From NCBI GenBank assembly GCA_016873905.1, contig VGVU01000003.1, forward strand, positions 1 through 29,831: a stretch of 29,831 bases of DNA, in the 5' to 3' direction. The DNA is from Betaproteobacteria bacterium. GTDB lineage: Bacteria; Pseudomonadota; Gammaproteobacteria; Burkholderiales; Thiobacillaceae. The notes below the pieces were generated by a model, which was given only the letters and a program-made list of their open reading frames with translations, did not search any database and was not told the DNA's origin. Each line of letters starts with the position of its first letter. Position 1 is the first letter of the stretch. Position numbers and translations under genes: made by a program. Positions 15,785-24,698 of this stretch are shown one piece after another.

Positions 15785-16096
15785 TTATTTAGCAAATCCG
15801 CAGAAGACATCCCGCATCATGCTGATGAGGTTGAGGGTGCGGCCGTCGCTGATGCGATAGAAGACGCGGTTGGCGTCCTTGCGGGTGCGCAGGACACCCT
15901 TGTCGCGCAAGATGGCGAGATGCTGAGAGATGTTGCTCTGTGAAGTGCCGACATTGTCAACGATATCCTGAACGCTGATCTCCTTGTTGCCGAGGACGCA
16001 AAGGATCTTCAGGCGCAGGGGATGCGACATGGCCTTCATGGCGCGCGAGGCTTGCTCAATATGCTCATCGGTGTCGATGACTTGTTCTTGATCCAT
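15785..16096 (-). CDS. ArsR-family repressor, SqrR/BigR-like persulfide sensor
   Basis: Winged-helix homodimeric repressor of 103 residues. The recognition helix region is TSQSNISQHLAILRDKGVLR (about 51-70), followed by the wing RTRKDANRVFYRI. Its only two cysteines are Cys33 (in RLKILCVLG) and Cys99 (in RDVFCGF), exactly 66 residues apart. This is the same spacing as the reactive pair of SqrR (Cys41/Cys107) and BigR (Cys42/Cys108), which sense hydrogen sulfide-derived persulfides. It lacks the ELCVCDL-type metal site of ArsR/SmtB sensors. GAGGAG precedes the ATG at 16096. It heads the operon tolC-MFP-RND-DUF2892 and very likely represses it and itself. The persulfide-sensing role is inferred from the cysteine pair. 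Confidence 0.88.
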   Translation of the reverse strand: MDQEQVIDTDEHIEQASRAMKAMSHPLRLKILCVLGNKEISVQDIVDNVGTSQSNISQHLAILRDKGVLRTRKDANRVFYRISDGRTLNLISMMRDVFCGFAK

Positions 16097-16121
16097 GGGG
16101 AACTCCTCTTTTTACAGCCAC

Positions 16122-16155
16122 ATATTACAGCTAAATATAGCTACATTCTGATGTA
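16122..16155. promoter_or_regulatory. Cluster of palindromes upstream of arsR (candidate operator)
   Basis: Three perfect inverted repeats overlap within 34 bases just upstream of arsR: ATATT-N7-AATAT (16122-16138), AGCTA-AATA-TAGCT (16129-16142) and TACAT-TCTG-ATGTA (16142-16155). They fall in the AT-rich divergent gap to gpmI, 26-60 bases before the arsR ATG. Autoregulation by ArsR is the simplest reading. The -35/-10 boxes for arsR are not clear to me. Confidence 0.5.
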
Positions 16156-16251
16156 ACCATACGACAATATCCCTTTACCGGCAAGGGGGCCGCAAATGGC
16201 TTAAAATGGCGGGCAGTTTTGGATACCTGCTTCTGTGGAGAGGCTAAAGAC

Positions 16252-17817
<1,566 letters not shown>

Positions 17818-19050
17818 GTGCGTGCGCACGCCCTGATCGGTCTGCTGTGTTGGGCATGTCTGGCGGGCCCCGTCGGGGCGGCCACGGAGAAGGCAGCCGA
17901 CAGGACGGGCGAAAAGCGCCAGGAACTGAACGCGCTGCGGGACCGTATTGAGCAATTGCGTCGCGATGTGGAACAGGCGACGACGGATCGCAACGAGGTC
18001 GCGGATGCCTTGCGCGATTCCGAGCGCAATATCTCCACCGTGCAACGAAGCCTGCGGGATCTGGATTATCAGGTTGCGAATCAGGGCCGCGAACTGAGCC
18101 GACTCGATGGGCGTATCCGCCTCGTCAAGGCCCAGATCGAAGAGCAGCGAGAACGGTTGGCGATGTTGGTGCGCCAACGCCATGAACGCGGCGGAAGCGA
18201 TGCCGCTCGGCTGGCCCTGAGCGGTGAGAACCCGGCCGCGACGGCACGGCAATTGGGCTACGCGGGTTATGTGGCCCAGGCTCGCGCCGACCTGATTCGC
18301 CTCCATAAACAGACCCTGGGGCAGTTGGCCGCGCTGGAGAACAAGGTCAGCGAGAGCAAGAAACAGTTGTCTGCGCTGCGTTCCGGGCAGTTGGACGAGA
18401 AGAAAAAACTCGAATCAGAGCGCCAGGCGCGTCAGTCGACGCTGGCTCGGTTGTCCGAACAGATTCGCGTCCAGAAGAAGGAGATCGGCACCCTGGTGCG
18501 CGATGAGCAGCGTCTGACCCGGCTGGTTCAGCGTCTGGCCGAGTTGCGTGCGCGCAGCGCTGCGGTGCGCCCCGGCAAGGCCCCGGGTCAGAAGGTCGAG
18601 CAAGTGGCCGACGCACGCCTGGCTAACCTGGACTTTACGCGCCTGCGGGGGCGCCTGGCCTTGCCGCTGTCGGGCGAGATCGTGGCCAAGTTTGGCAATG
18701 CCCGGGAGGGGGGTGGGCCGGCCTGGAAGGGTCTGTTCATCCAGTCGGCCGCAGGGCAAGCCGTGCATGCCGTAGCGACGGGTCGGGTGGTGTTTGCCGA
18801 CTGGCTGCGTGGCTTTGGTAACTTGATTATCCTGGATCATGGCGATGATTACCTGAGCCTGTACAGCAATAACGAAAGTCTGTATAAACAGCCGGGCGAG
18901 GCCGTGCGGGCGGGCGATGTGATTGCCAGCGTGGGTAATACCGGTGGACATGAACGACCGGGCCTCTATTTCGAATTGCGTCATCAGAGCAGGCCATTTG
19001 ATCCGCTGAGCTGGGTGGGTGGATCGGCGGTCAAAGCTGGAGGCCGCTAA
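17818..19050 (+). CDS. envC: Murein hydrolase activator EnvC
   Basis: Periplasmic protein that activates the amidases AmiA/AmiB for daughter-cell separation. It has 410 residues: signal peptide (ending VGA, about residue 21), a long coiled coil (about 25-245, rich in RDxIEQLRRDVEQ-type heptads) and a C-terminal LytM/M23 fold (about 280-400). The LytM zinc ligands are absent: the HxxxD site reads GLFIQS, YGHL reads YSNN and HFE reads YFE. It is therefore an activator, not a peptidase. It starts with GTG directly after the gpmI stop codon, indicating translational coupling; no upstream start fits. Confidence 0.93.
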   Translation: MRAHALIGLLCWACLAGPVGAATEKAADRTGEKRQELNALRDRIEQLRRDVEQATTDRNEVADALRDSERNISTVQRSLRDLDYQVANQGRELSRLDGRIRLVKAQIEEQRERLAMLVRQRHERGGSDAARLALSGENPAATARQLGYAGYVAQARADLIRLHKQTLGQLAALENKVSESKKQLSALRSGQLDEKKKLESERQARQSTLARLSEQIRVQKKEIGTLVRDEQRLTRLVQRLAELRARSAAVRPGKAPGQKVEQVADARLANLDFTRLRGRLALPLSGEIVAKFGNAREGGGPAWKGLFIQSAAGQAVHAVATGRVVFADWLRGFGNLIILDHGDDYLSLYSNNESLYKQPGEAVRAGDVIASVGNTGGHERPGLYFELRHQSRPFDPLSWVGGSAVKAGGR

Positions 19051-19083
19051 TCTGCAGGTGTTGGCTATCAAGGGGCCATGGGT

Positions 19084-20514
19084 ATGTCGGGTAAATTGAA
19101 ATCGTTGGGACTCATCCTGGCCGGCGTGCTCGTCGGGGGTGCGGTCGCCCTGAACTATCCGGCCCAGGCAACACGCGAACACGATCCGCTTCCCATTGAG
19201 GACCTGCGGGCCTTCACCGAGATCTTCGGTCGGATCAAGAAAGACTATGTCGAGCCGGTTGAGGACAAGAAGCTCATCACCGAGGCCATTAACGGCATGT
19301 TGTCGGGTCTGGATCCCCATTCCTCTTACCTGGATGCCGAGGCCTTCAAGGGTCTGCAGGTTGATACCCAGGGTGAATTTGGCGGTCTGGGTATCGAGGT
19401 CGGCATGGAAGACGGCTTCGTCAAGGTCGTCTCCCCGATTGAAGATACGCCTGCCTATCGCGCCGGGATCAAGTCGGGCGATCTGATCATCAAACTCGAC
19501 GACACCCCGGTGAAAGGTCTGAGCCTGAACGATGCGGTCAAGCGCATGCGTGGCAAGGTCGGCTCCGATATCGTTCTGACTGTGCTGCGCAAAGGCCAGC
19601 CCAAGCCCTTGGTGATTACCATCACCCGCGCGGTGATCAAGATCAAGAGCGTCAAACACAAATTGCCTGAGCCCGGCTTTGGTTATGTGCGTATTACCCA
19701 GTTCCAGGAGCGTACGGGTGAAAATCTGGTCGCCGCGCTCAAGGACCTCGAGACCCAGAACAAGGCGCCTCTGAAGGGCCTGGTTCTTGATTTGCGCAAT
19801 GATCCGGGGGGTCTGCTCAATGCCGCCGTGGGCGTGGCCGGGGCCTTCCTCAAACCCAAGGATCTGGTGGTCTATACCGAAGGGCGGACCGAGGATGCCA
19901 AGATGCGCCTGACCAATACCCGCGAGGATTACCTGCGCCCCGGTGAGGTGGATTACTTGAAGACCCTTCCGGCCTGGGCGAGGACCCTGCCGGTGGTGGT
20001 GTTGGTCAACGGTGGCTCGGCCTCGGCCTCGGAGATCGTTGCGGGGGCCTTGCAGGATCACAAGCGCGCTGTGGTCATCGGCACCCAGACCTTCGGCAAG
20101 GGCTCGGTGCAAACCATCTTGCCGCTGAACAATGGGACGGCGATCAAGCTGACCACCTCGCGCTACTACACCCCGAACGGTCGTTCCATTCAGGCCAAGG
20201 GGATCGAGCCGGATATCGTGGTAGAAGAAGGCAAGATTACGAGCGAGGCGAACCCTCGGAGTGAGGTGCGGGAGGCGGATCTTGAGCATCATCTGGCCGG
20301 CGAGGGTAAACCGGCGGGCAAGCCGGCCAAGCCCAAGGCGACCGATAAGCCCGCTGACAAGGCCACTGACAAGGCGACCGATAAGGCCACCGACAAGCCC
20401 GCTCCGGACGAGGCCGGTACGGCGCGCCCTGAAGATGCGATGGCCTCGCCCAAGGATTCGCAGTTTGTTCAGGCGATCACCCTGCTGAAGGGGCTGAGTT
20501 TGTTGCGCCCGTGA
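19084..20514 (+). CDS. ctpA: Carboxy-terminal processing protease (S41 family)
   Basis: Periplasmic serine protease that trims or degrades envelope proteins. After a membrane/signal segment (about residues 5-25) come an N-terminal helical region, a PDZ domain (about 90-175, GGLGIEVGMEDGFVKVVSPI) and the S41 protease domain. Its catalytic pair is Ser314 in SASASE and Lys339 in TFGKGSVQ, spaced by 25 as in E. coli Prc. I place the start at ATG 19084 because AAGGGG (19070-19075) is 8 bases upstream; the ATG at 19078 would be only 2 bases from it. The C-terminal tail carries a five-fold repeat, then a short conserved end (FVQAITLLKGL). The gpmI-envC-ctpA order is widespread. Confidence 0.95.
   Translation: MSGKLKSLGLILAGVLVGGAVALNYPAQATREHDPLPIEDLRAFTEIFGRIKKDYVEPVEDKKLITEAINGMLSGLDPHSSYLDAEAFKGLQVDTQGEFGGLGIEVGMEDGFVKVVSPIEDTPAYRAGIKSGDLIIKLDDTPVKGLSLNDAVKRMRGKVGSDIVLTVLRKGQPKPLVITITRAVIKIKSVKHKLPEPGFGYVRITQFQERTGENLVAALKDLETQNKAPLKGLVLDLRNDPGGLLNAAVGVAGAFLKPKDLVVYTEGRTEDAKMRLTNTREDYLRPGEVDYLKTLPAWARTLPVVVLVNGGSASASEIVAGALQDHKRAVVIGTQTFGKGSVQTILPLNNGTAIKLTTSRYYTPNGRSIQAKGIEPDIVVEEGKITSEANPRSEVREADLEHHLAGEGKPAGKPAKPKATDKPADKATDKATDKATDKPAPDEAGTARPEDAMASPKDSQFVQAITLLKGLSLLRP
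20338..20397 (+). repeat. Five 12-base tandem units in ctpA coding a K/D/T/A tail
   Basis: Five in-frame units of 12 bases encode A/P-T/A-D-K (ATDK, PADK, then three ATDK). The third bases vary between GAC/GAT and ACC/ACT. The tract lies after the protease domain in a charged linker, and its length probably varies between strains by slippage. Confidence 0.85.
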
Positions 20515-20532
20515 TGTCTGAGCGGTGATGCG

Positions 20533-20931
20533 ATGCCGACCCCTTGCGATATCCAGAAACGCCGCGAGATCGTTTTTCATGGCACGCCTCCGGATCAGGT
20601 CGAGCGGGCCATGCCTCTGCTGGAAGGCCTGCCAAATCTGACGGCGCGAGTCTGCGACCCTCTGTGTATTGAGGTGCGTTATTGCATACGGGAATACACG
20701 CTGCAGGCCCTGGAGACCGGGTTGGAGGCGCAAGGCTTTCATCTGGCTACGCCCTTGTTGTTAAAGCTCAAGCGTGCCCTCGTTTACTATGTCGAGCGCA
20801 TTCAGCGCGAAAACCTGCGCATCCCTGAGGCGCAGGTCAAGAACTATCAGGCCCATGTCGAAGGCTGGGGCAAGCGTCCGCACGGCGACCATGACGACAC
20901 GCCCAAAGATGAGTGGCGACAATACCGATAG
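20533..20931 (+). CDS. Conserved hypothetical protein, ferredoxin-like N-terminal half
   Basis: I do not recognise a characterised family. The 132-residue product has an N-terminal half (about 12-72) whose pattern suggests a beta-alpha-beta-beta-alpha-beta unit like the heavy-metal-associated fold: IVFHGTPPDQVERAMPLLEG, then IEVRYCIREYTLQALETGLEAQGF. The CxxC metal site of that fold is missing, and its cysteines are scattered. A basic, helical segment follows (LLLKLKRALVYYVERIQREN). It ends GDHDDTPKDEWRQY, a tail I have seen in unannotated relatives. It sits 18 bases after ctpA and overlaps the start of the next gene by 23 bases, so it belongs to this operon. Function unknown. Confidence 0.8.
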   Translation: MPTPCDIQKRREIVFHGTPPDQVERAMPLLEGLPNLTARVCDPLCIEVRYCIREYTLQALETGLEAQGFHLATPLLLKLKRALVYYVERIQRENLRIPEAQVKNYQAHVEGWGKRPHGDHDDTPKDEWRQYR

Positions 20932-21718
20932 CCCGGCCTGTCGGGCAGAGGTCTCCCTGGGCGATGGGCTGAGTGATCAGCGCCTGTTGCGCTATTCGCG
21001 CCATCTCCTCCTCAATGAGATCGGTATCGAAGGCCAGATGCGCCTCCAGGCTGCGACCGCGCTCATTATTGGTGCGGGCGGTTTGGGTTCGCCGGTGGCC
21101 CTCTATCTGGCCGCTGCGGGCGTGGGTCGCCTCCTGATCGCCGACGCTGACACGGTCGATCTCACAAATCTGCAGCGTCAGATCGTGCACGCTCAGGCCA
21201 GTTTGGGGACCAACAAGGCAGAATCGGCGGCCCAGCGTCTGCGGGCCATGAACCCGGAGATCGGGGTCGAGGTCATCCCGCTGCGCCTCTCCGGGCAGGC
21301 GCTTCTTGATGCGGTGGCGCGAGCGGATGTCGTCCTCGATTGCACGGATAATTTCCAGACCCGCTATGCCATCAACCGGGCCTGCGTGACGCTGGGCCGA
21401 GCGCTGGTGTCCGGAGCGGCGGTGCGTTTTGATGGTCAGATCAGCGTCTTCGCGACGCCCGGTCAGGGCGAGGCGCCGTGCTATGCCTGCCTTTTCCCGG
21501 AAGGCGGCGAAGACGAGGCGATGCGCTGTTCCGAGTTTGGTGTGTTCGCACCGTTGGTGGGCATCATCGGCAGCGTGCAGGCGGCGGAGGCGCTGAAGGT
21601 CCTGATGGGGATCGGCACCTCGTTATCCAGCCGCCTGGTGTTGTTCAATGCCCTCGATGCCGAGTGGCGCGAGGTCCGCGTTCGGCGTGACCCTAACTGC
21701 CCGGTCTGCGCACGCTGA
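20909..21718 (+). CDS. moeB: MoeB/ThiF/HesA-family E1-like adenylyltransferase
   Basis: Activates the C-terminal glycine of a small sulfur-carrier protein (MoaD or ThiS type) by adenylation. The 269-residue product has the ATP-binding GAGGLG (55-60), the family core DLTNLQRQIVHA, DCTDNFQTRYAIN, a zinc site of two CxxC pairs (Cys191/194 and Cys264/267) and a further cysteine, Cys207, in the RCSEFGVFAPL segment where the catalytic cysteine is expected. There is no C-terminal rhodanese domain. I cannot decide from sequence between MoeB (molybdopterin) and ThiF (thiazole). I chose ATG 20909 because homology begins soon after it; it lies within the end of the previous gene. Confidence 0.9.
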   Translation: MSGDNTDSPACRAEVSLGDGLSDQRLLRYSRHLLLNEIGIEGQMRLQAATALIIGAGGLGSPVALYLAAAGVGRLLIADADTVDLTNLQRQIVHAQASLGTNKAESAAQRLRAMNPEIGVEVIPLRLSGQALLDAVARADVVLDCTDNFQTRYAINRACVTLGRALVSGAAVRFDGQISVFATPGQGEAPCYACLFPEGGEDEAMRCSEFGVFAPLVGIIGSVQAAEALKVLMGIGTSLSSRLVLFNALDAEWREVRVRRDPNCPVCAR

Positions 21719-21724
21719 GGGGGA

Positions 21725-22318
21725 TCAGGCGCTGGCCTGAATGAGGCCGCGGCCGATGATCTGCCACTGGGCCTCCCAGGCGGTGAGCGGTGATTGGCGG
21801 AAGCCGCTGCGCGTGAATTGCTGCCAACGGCCCAGCACCCAGGCCATGAGCAGGTTGGCAGCCGCCGCGCTGTCCAGGTTGGCGGGGAGGCTTCCTTGCG
21901 TGGCGGCGATGCGCAAGGCCTGCTTGAGGGTGACCTCCAGACGATCAAACAGTTGGTTCATGCGCGCCATCAGGCGTTCGTTTTCATGCACCAGGGCCTC
22001 GCCAGTGAGGACGCGGGTCATGCCCCGGTTGCGCTCGGCAAAACCGAGCAGGAGCTGGACGATGCTGCGTGCCTGATTCAGCCCTTGGCGTTCGTCCGTG
22101 CCAATGCGGGTGATGAGCGAAAACAGGGTGGATTCAATGAACTCGATCAGGCCCTCGTACATCCGGGCCTTGCTGGCGAAATGGCGATAGAGCGCGGCCT
22201 CGGAACATTGCAGGCGTGCGGCCAAACCCGCGGTGGTGATCTTCTCAGCCTCCGGGGCCTCGAGCATCTCGGCCAAGGCTTGCAGGATCAGAGTGCGGCG
22301 TTCACCAGGGACGGTCAT
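21725..22318 (-). CDS. slmA: Nucleoid occlusion factor SlmA (TetR family)
   Basis: DNA-binding inhibitor of FtsZ polymerisation over the nucleoid. It has 197 residues. The TetR helix-turn-helix (about 25-52) contains ITTAGLAARLQCSEAALYRHFASK, nearly identical to E. coli SlmA. The next segment MYEGLIEFIESTLFSLI and LLLGFAERNRGMTRVLTGEALVHENERL are also SlmA-specific, which excludes a generic TetR regulator. It follows ygfZ by 6 bases in the same direction and is convergent with moeB. Confidence 0.93.
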   Translation of the reverse strand: MTVPGERRTLILQALAEMLEAPEAEKITTAGLAARLQCSEAALYRHFASKARMYEGLIEFIESTLFSLITRIGTDERQGLNQARSIVQLLLGFAERNRGMTRVLTGEALVHENERLMARMNQLFDRLEVTLKQALRIAATQGSLPANLDSAAAANLLMAWVLGRWQQFTRSGFRQSPLTAWEAQWQIIGRGLIQASA

Positions 22319-22324
22319 GGGGTT

Positions 22325-23353
22325 TTACTCCGGAAGGACATAGGGTTGGGGGCGGGCGACCAGTAGAGGCCCTTGGCGAGTACCGAGGCGGACATCCTGG
22401 GCCTCCCAGGCATCCAGCCGGACCACGGCGAGGCAATCGTGGCCTCCGTCTGCGGCGGGAGCGACATTGACGATCATGCCGCAATCCTGGTCGGGGACGG
22501 CGCTGCTGAACAGATGGGTACCGGGGGTAGCGGTCCCTTCAACATGGGCCAGGAACATGCGGCGTTTGACCTTGCCGAGGTATTGAGTGCGGGCGACGAC
22601 CTCCTGCCCGGGGTAACAGCCCTTGTTGAAACTGACGCCATGCAGAAACTCCATGTTGACCATTTGCGGCGTGAAGGCCTCGAAGGTCGCAGGGAGAAGG
22701 GTGGGGATGCCGGCGTCAACGAGCAGCGCATCCCAGGCCGTGTGGCCGATGGGGCGCGCCACGGCAGCCAGTGCCTGCCAGAGCGCCGGGGCGGCTTCTG
22801 GGCGAGCCAGGATATCGAAGCGTTCGTCGGCAAGACCGATGGCCAGGCCGTCGGCGTGTTGCAAGACAGCCAGCCCAGCGGCGGGGGCGTTGCCCCAGGT
22901 GCGGGTCAACAGGGCGCGTGCGCCCGGGCCGGACAGGCCTAGGCGCACCCACTCGGCGCCAGCATCGCGAGCGCGGGTCTTGCTGCGCAGGATGAACATG
23001 GAGAGGCGTTTTTGCAGCGACTCCCGCAGACCCTCCGGGAGCAGCAACAGATAGTCATCGGCCTGACGCAGGACCAGAAAGTTGGCTTGCAAGCGTCCCT
23101 TGGCGGTGCAATAACCCGCGAAAACGGCCTGATCCTGGCCTTGGCCGCGCAAGTCATTGGTGATCTGGCCCTGCAGAAAGGCCAGGGTGTCTTCGCCGCT
23201 GAAGGCGATGAGCCCGAAATGGGAGAGATCCGCGAGGACCAGGCCGCTACGCGCTGCGGATACTTCATCGCCCACGGGGCCAAAATGGAGGGCGCCTTGG
23301 GCGTCCGTCTGCGCGCCTTGGGTGGCGAGGAAGGTGTGCCAGACAGGGGTCAT
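22325..23353 (-). CDS. ygfZ: Folate-binding Fe-S cluster repair/assembly protein YgfZ
   Basis: Tetrahydrofolate-dependent protein that helps maintain Fe-S enzymes such as MiaB. It has 342 residues with the family hallmark KGCYPGQE (Cys246) followed by VVARTQYLGKVKRR. The N-terminal part has the aminomethyltransferase-like fold pattern (LADLSHFGLIAFSGEDTLAFLQGQITND). ATG 23353 fits the start of homology; the frame upstream to 23407 is not conserved. Its partner enzyme gene miaB lies 2.3 kb upstream on the same strand. Confidence 0.94.
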   Translation of the reverse strand: MTPVWHTFLATQGAQTDAQGALHFGPVGDEVSAARSGLVLADLSHFGLIAFSGEDTLAFLQGQITNDLRGQGQDQAVFAGYCTAKGRLQANFLVLRQADDYLLLLPEGLRESLQKRLSMFILRSKTRARDAGAEWVRLGLSGPGARALLTRTWGNAPAAGLAVLQHADGLAIGLADERFDILARPEAAPALWQALAAVARPIGHTAWDALLVDAGIPTLLPATFEAFTPQMVNMEFLHGVSFNKGCYPGQEVVARTQYLGKVKRRMFLAHVEGTATPGTHLFSSAVPDQDCGMIVNVAPAADGGHDCLAVVRLDAWEAQDVRLGTRQGPLLVARPQPYVLPE

Positions 23354-23443
23354 CGTTGGGGGCCAGTCAGAACTCGAAGGCGCCGAAAGTAACCGCTGCG
23401 GCAGCAATTGGCAAGGTGTGCCTAAACCTTGGGCACGCCCCGG

Positions 23444-24268
23444 TTAAGTGAGTGGCCACTCTACGCGCAGGGTGTGGATCCTGCGGCTATCTGCACTCAG
23501 AACATGGAAGCGCACGCCCTCGATCTCGATGTGCTCGCCGCGCTTGGGCAGGCGCCCGAAGGCCTGGGAAACGAGGCCGCTGACGGTGTCATATTCGCTG
23601 TCGTCAAAATGTGTCCCGAGGGTCGCGTTGAGGTCGGCGATCTCGGTCTGTGCCTTGACTCGCCAGATGCGGGGCTGCTCGGCGATCAGGTTGTCGGCCT
23701 CTTCATCGTAGTCATATTCGTCCTCGATATCGCCGACGATTTGCTCCAGAACATCTTCGATGGTGACCAGGCCGGCGACACCGCCGTACTCGTCAACGAC
23801 GATGGCGATGTGGTTGCGTGAGGCGCGGAACTCGCGCAACAGGACATTGAGGCGCTTGGATTCGGGCACAAAGACCGCCGGGCGCAGGGTGTCACGCAGG
23901 TCGATTTCTTCGTTCGTGCACAGCCGCAGCAGGTCTTTGGCCAGCAGGATGCCGATCACCGTGTCACGGTCGCCCTCGACGGCCGGGAAACGCGAGTGGG
24001 CGGTTTCTATGACGAAAGGGAGAATGGTGTCGCGTGGGTCGTTGATGTCGATGACATCCATCTGCGCCCGCGGGATCATGATTTCGCGCACCTGCATCTC
24101 GGAGACTTGCATGACCCCTTCGATCATCGACAGGGCGTCGGCGTCGAGCAGGTTGTTGTCATAGGCGGCGTGCAGCAGACCGAGCAGCTCATCGCGGGTG
24201 TCTGGCTCGGGCGTGAGCCAGGCCGTCAGGGTCTGTAGCAAGTTAGGTTTTCGACTGTCGTCTTCCAT
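23444..24268 (-). CDS. corC: CBS-domain HlyC/CorC-family protein (YbeX)
   Basis: Cytoplasmic protein linked to magnesium/cobalt efflux and ribosome maturation. The 274-residue product has an N-terminal helix region, two CBS domains (about 55-175, with VREIMIPRAQMDVI and HIAIVVDEYGGVAGLVTIEDVLEQIVGDI) and the C-terminal CorC_HlyC transporter-associated domain (about 190-272). It overlaps the ybeY end by 26 bases and is the last gene of miaB-phoH-ybeY-corC, an order conserved to E. coli. A weak hairpin lies just past its stop but no clear terminator. Confidence 0.95.
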   Translation of the reverse strand: MEDDSRKPNLLQTLTAWLTPEPDTRDELLGLLHAAYDNNLLDADALSMIEGVMQVSEMQVREIMIPRAQMDVIDINDPRDTILPFVIETAHSRFPAVEGDRDTVIGILLAKDLLRLCTNEEIDLRDTLRPAVFVPESKRLNVLLREFRASRNHIAIVVDEYGGVAGLVTIEDVLEQIVGDIEDEYDYDEEADNLIAEQPRIWRVKAQTEIADLNATLGTHFDDSEYDTVSGLVSQAFGRLPKRGEHIEIEGVRFHVLSADSRRIHTLRVEWPLT

Positions 24269-24698
24269 GTTCGTAGGGGTCTGGATAGCCCAGATGTTGC
24301 ATGATAAAGCGTTCCACCGATTCCATGGCTACTGCCTCGCTTTTGTGCTCGTGATCGTAGCCTTGCAGGTGCAAGACCCCATGGATGACCAGGTGGGCAT
24401 AGTGTGCCTCGAGGGACTTGCCTTGCTCGGCAGCCTCGCGGGCGACGACCGGCGCGCAGAGGACGACATCGCCATTGGCTGGCGCGGCGGCGTACACAAA
24501 AGTGAGGACATTGGTGGCGTAGTCCTTGCCGCGATAATCGTGATTGAGCTGTTGCGCCTCGGCGGCGTCAGTGAGGCGCAGGGTCAACGCCATCTCCGCC
24601 TGTTGGGCCGCCTTGACCCAGCGGCGCAGTTGCGCCCGGGTCGGGATGCCCTCGGCGCGGCTGGCGATCTGGAGGGCGAGTTCAAGCGGGTGCGTCAT
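24243..24698 (-). CDS. ybeY: Endoribonuclease YbeY
   Basis: Zinc metalloprotein needed for 16S rRNA 3'-end maturation and ribosome quality control. It has 151 residues with the metal motif HGVLHLQGYDH (His106, His110, His116) and the upstream segment YRGKDYATNVLTF typical of the family. It starts inside the phoH stop (4-base overlap), indicating translational coupling. Confidence 0.96.
   Translation of the reverse strand: MTHPLELALQIASRAEGIPTRAQLRRWVKAAQQAEMALTLRLTDAAEAQQLNHDYRGKDYATNVLTFVYAAAPANGDVVLCAPVVAREAAEQGKSLEAHYAHLVIHGVLHLQGYDHEHKSEAVAMESVERFIMQHLGYPDPYEHGRRQSKT

Noticed and set aside
18415..20742. 775-codon open frame on the minus strand
   Set aside because: It is the antisense shadow of envC and ctpA, both of which have clear family motifs. 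The antisense product is compositionally odd and has no recognisable domain.
23416..23441. Hairpin after corC (GGTGTGCC pairing with GGCACGCC)
   Set aside because: The stem is 8 bp with a wobble and no T-tract on either strand, so a terminator call is not supported.
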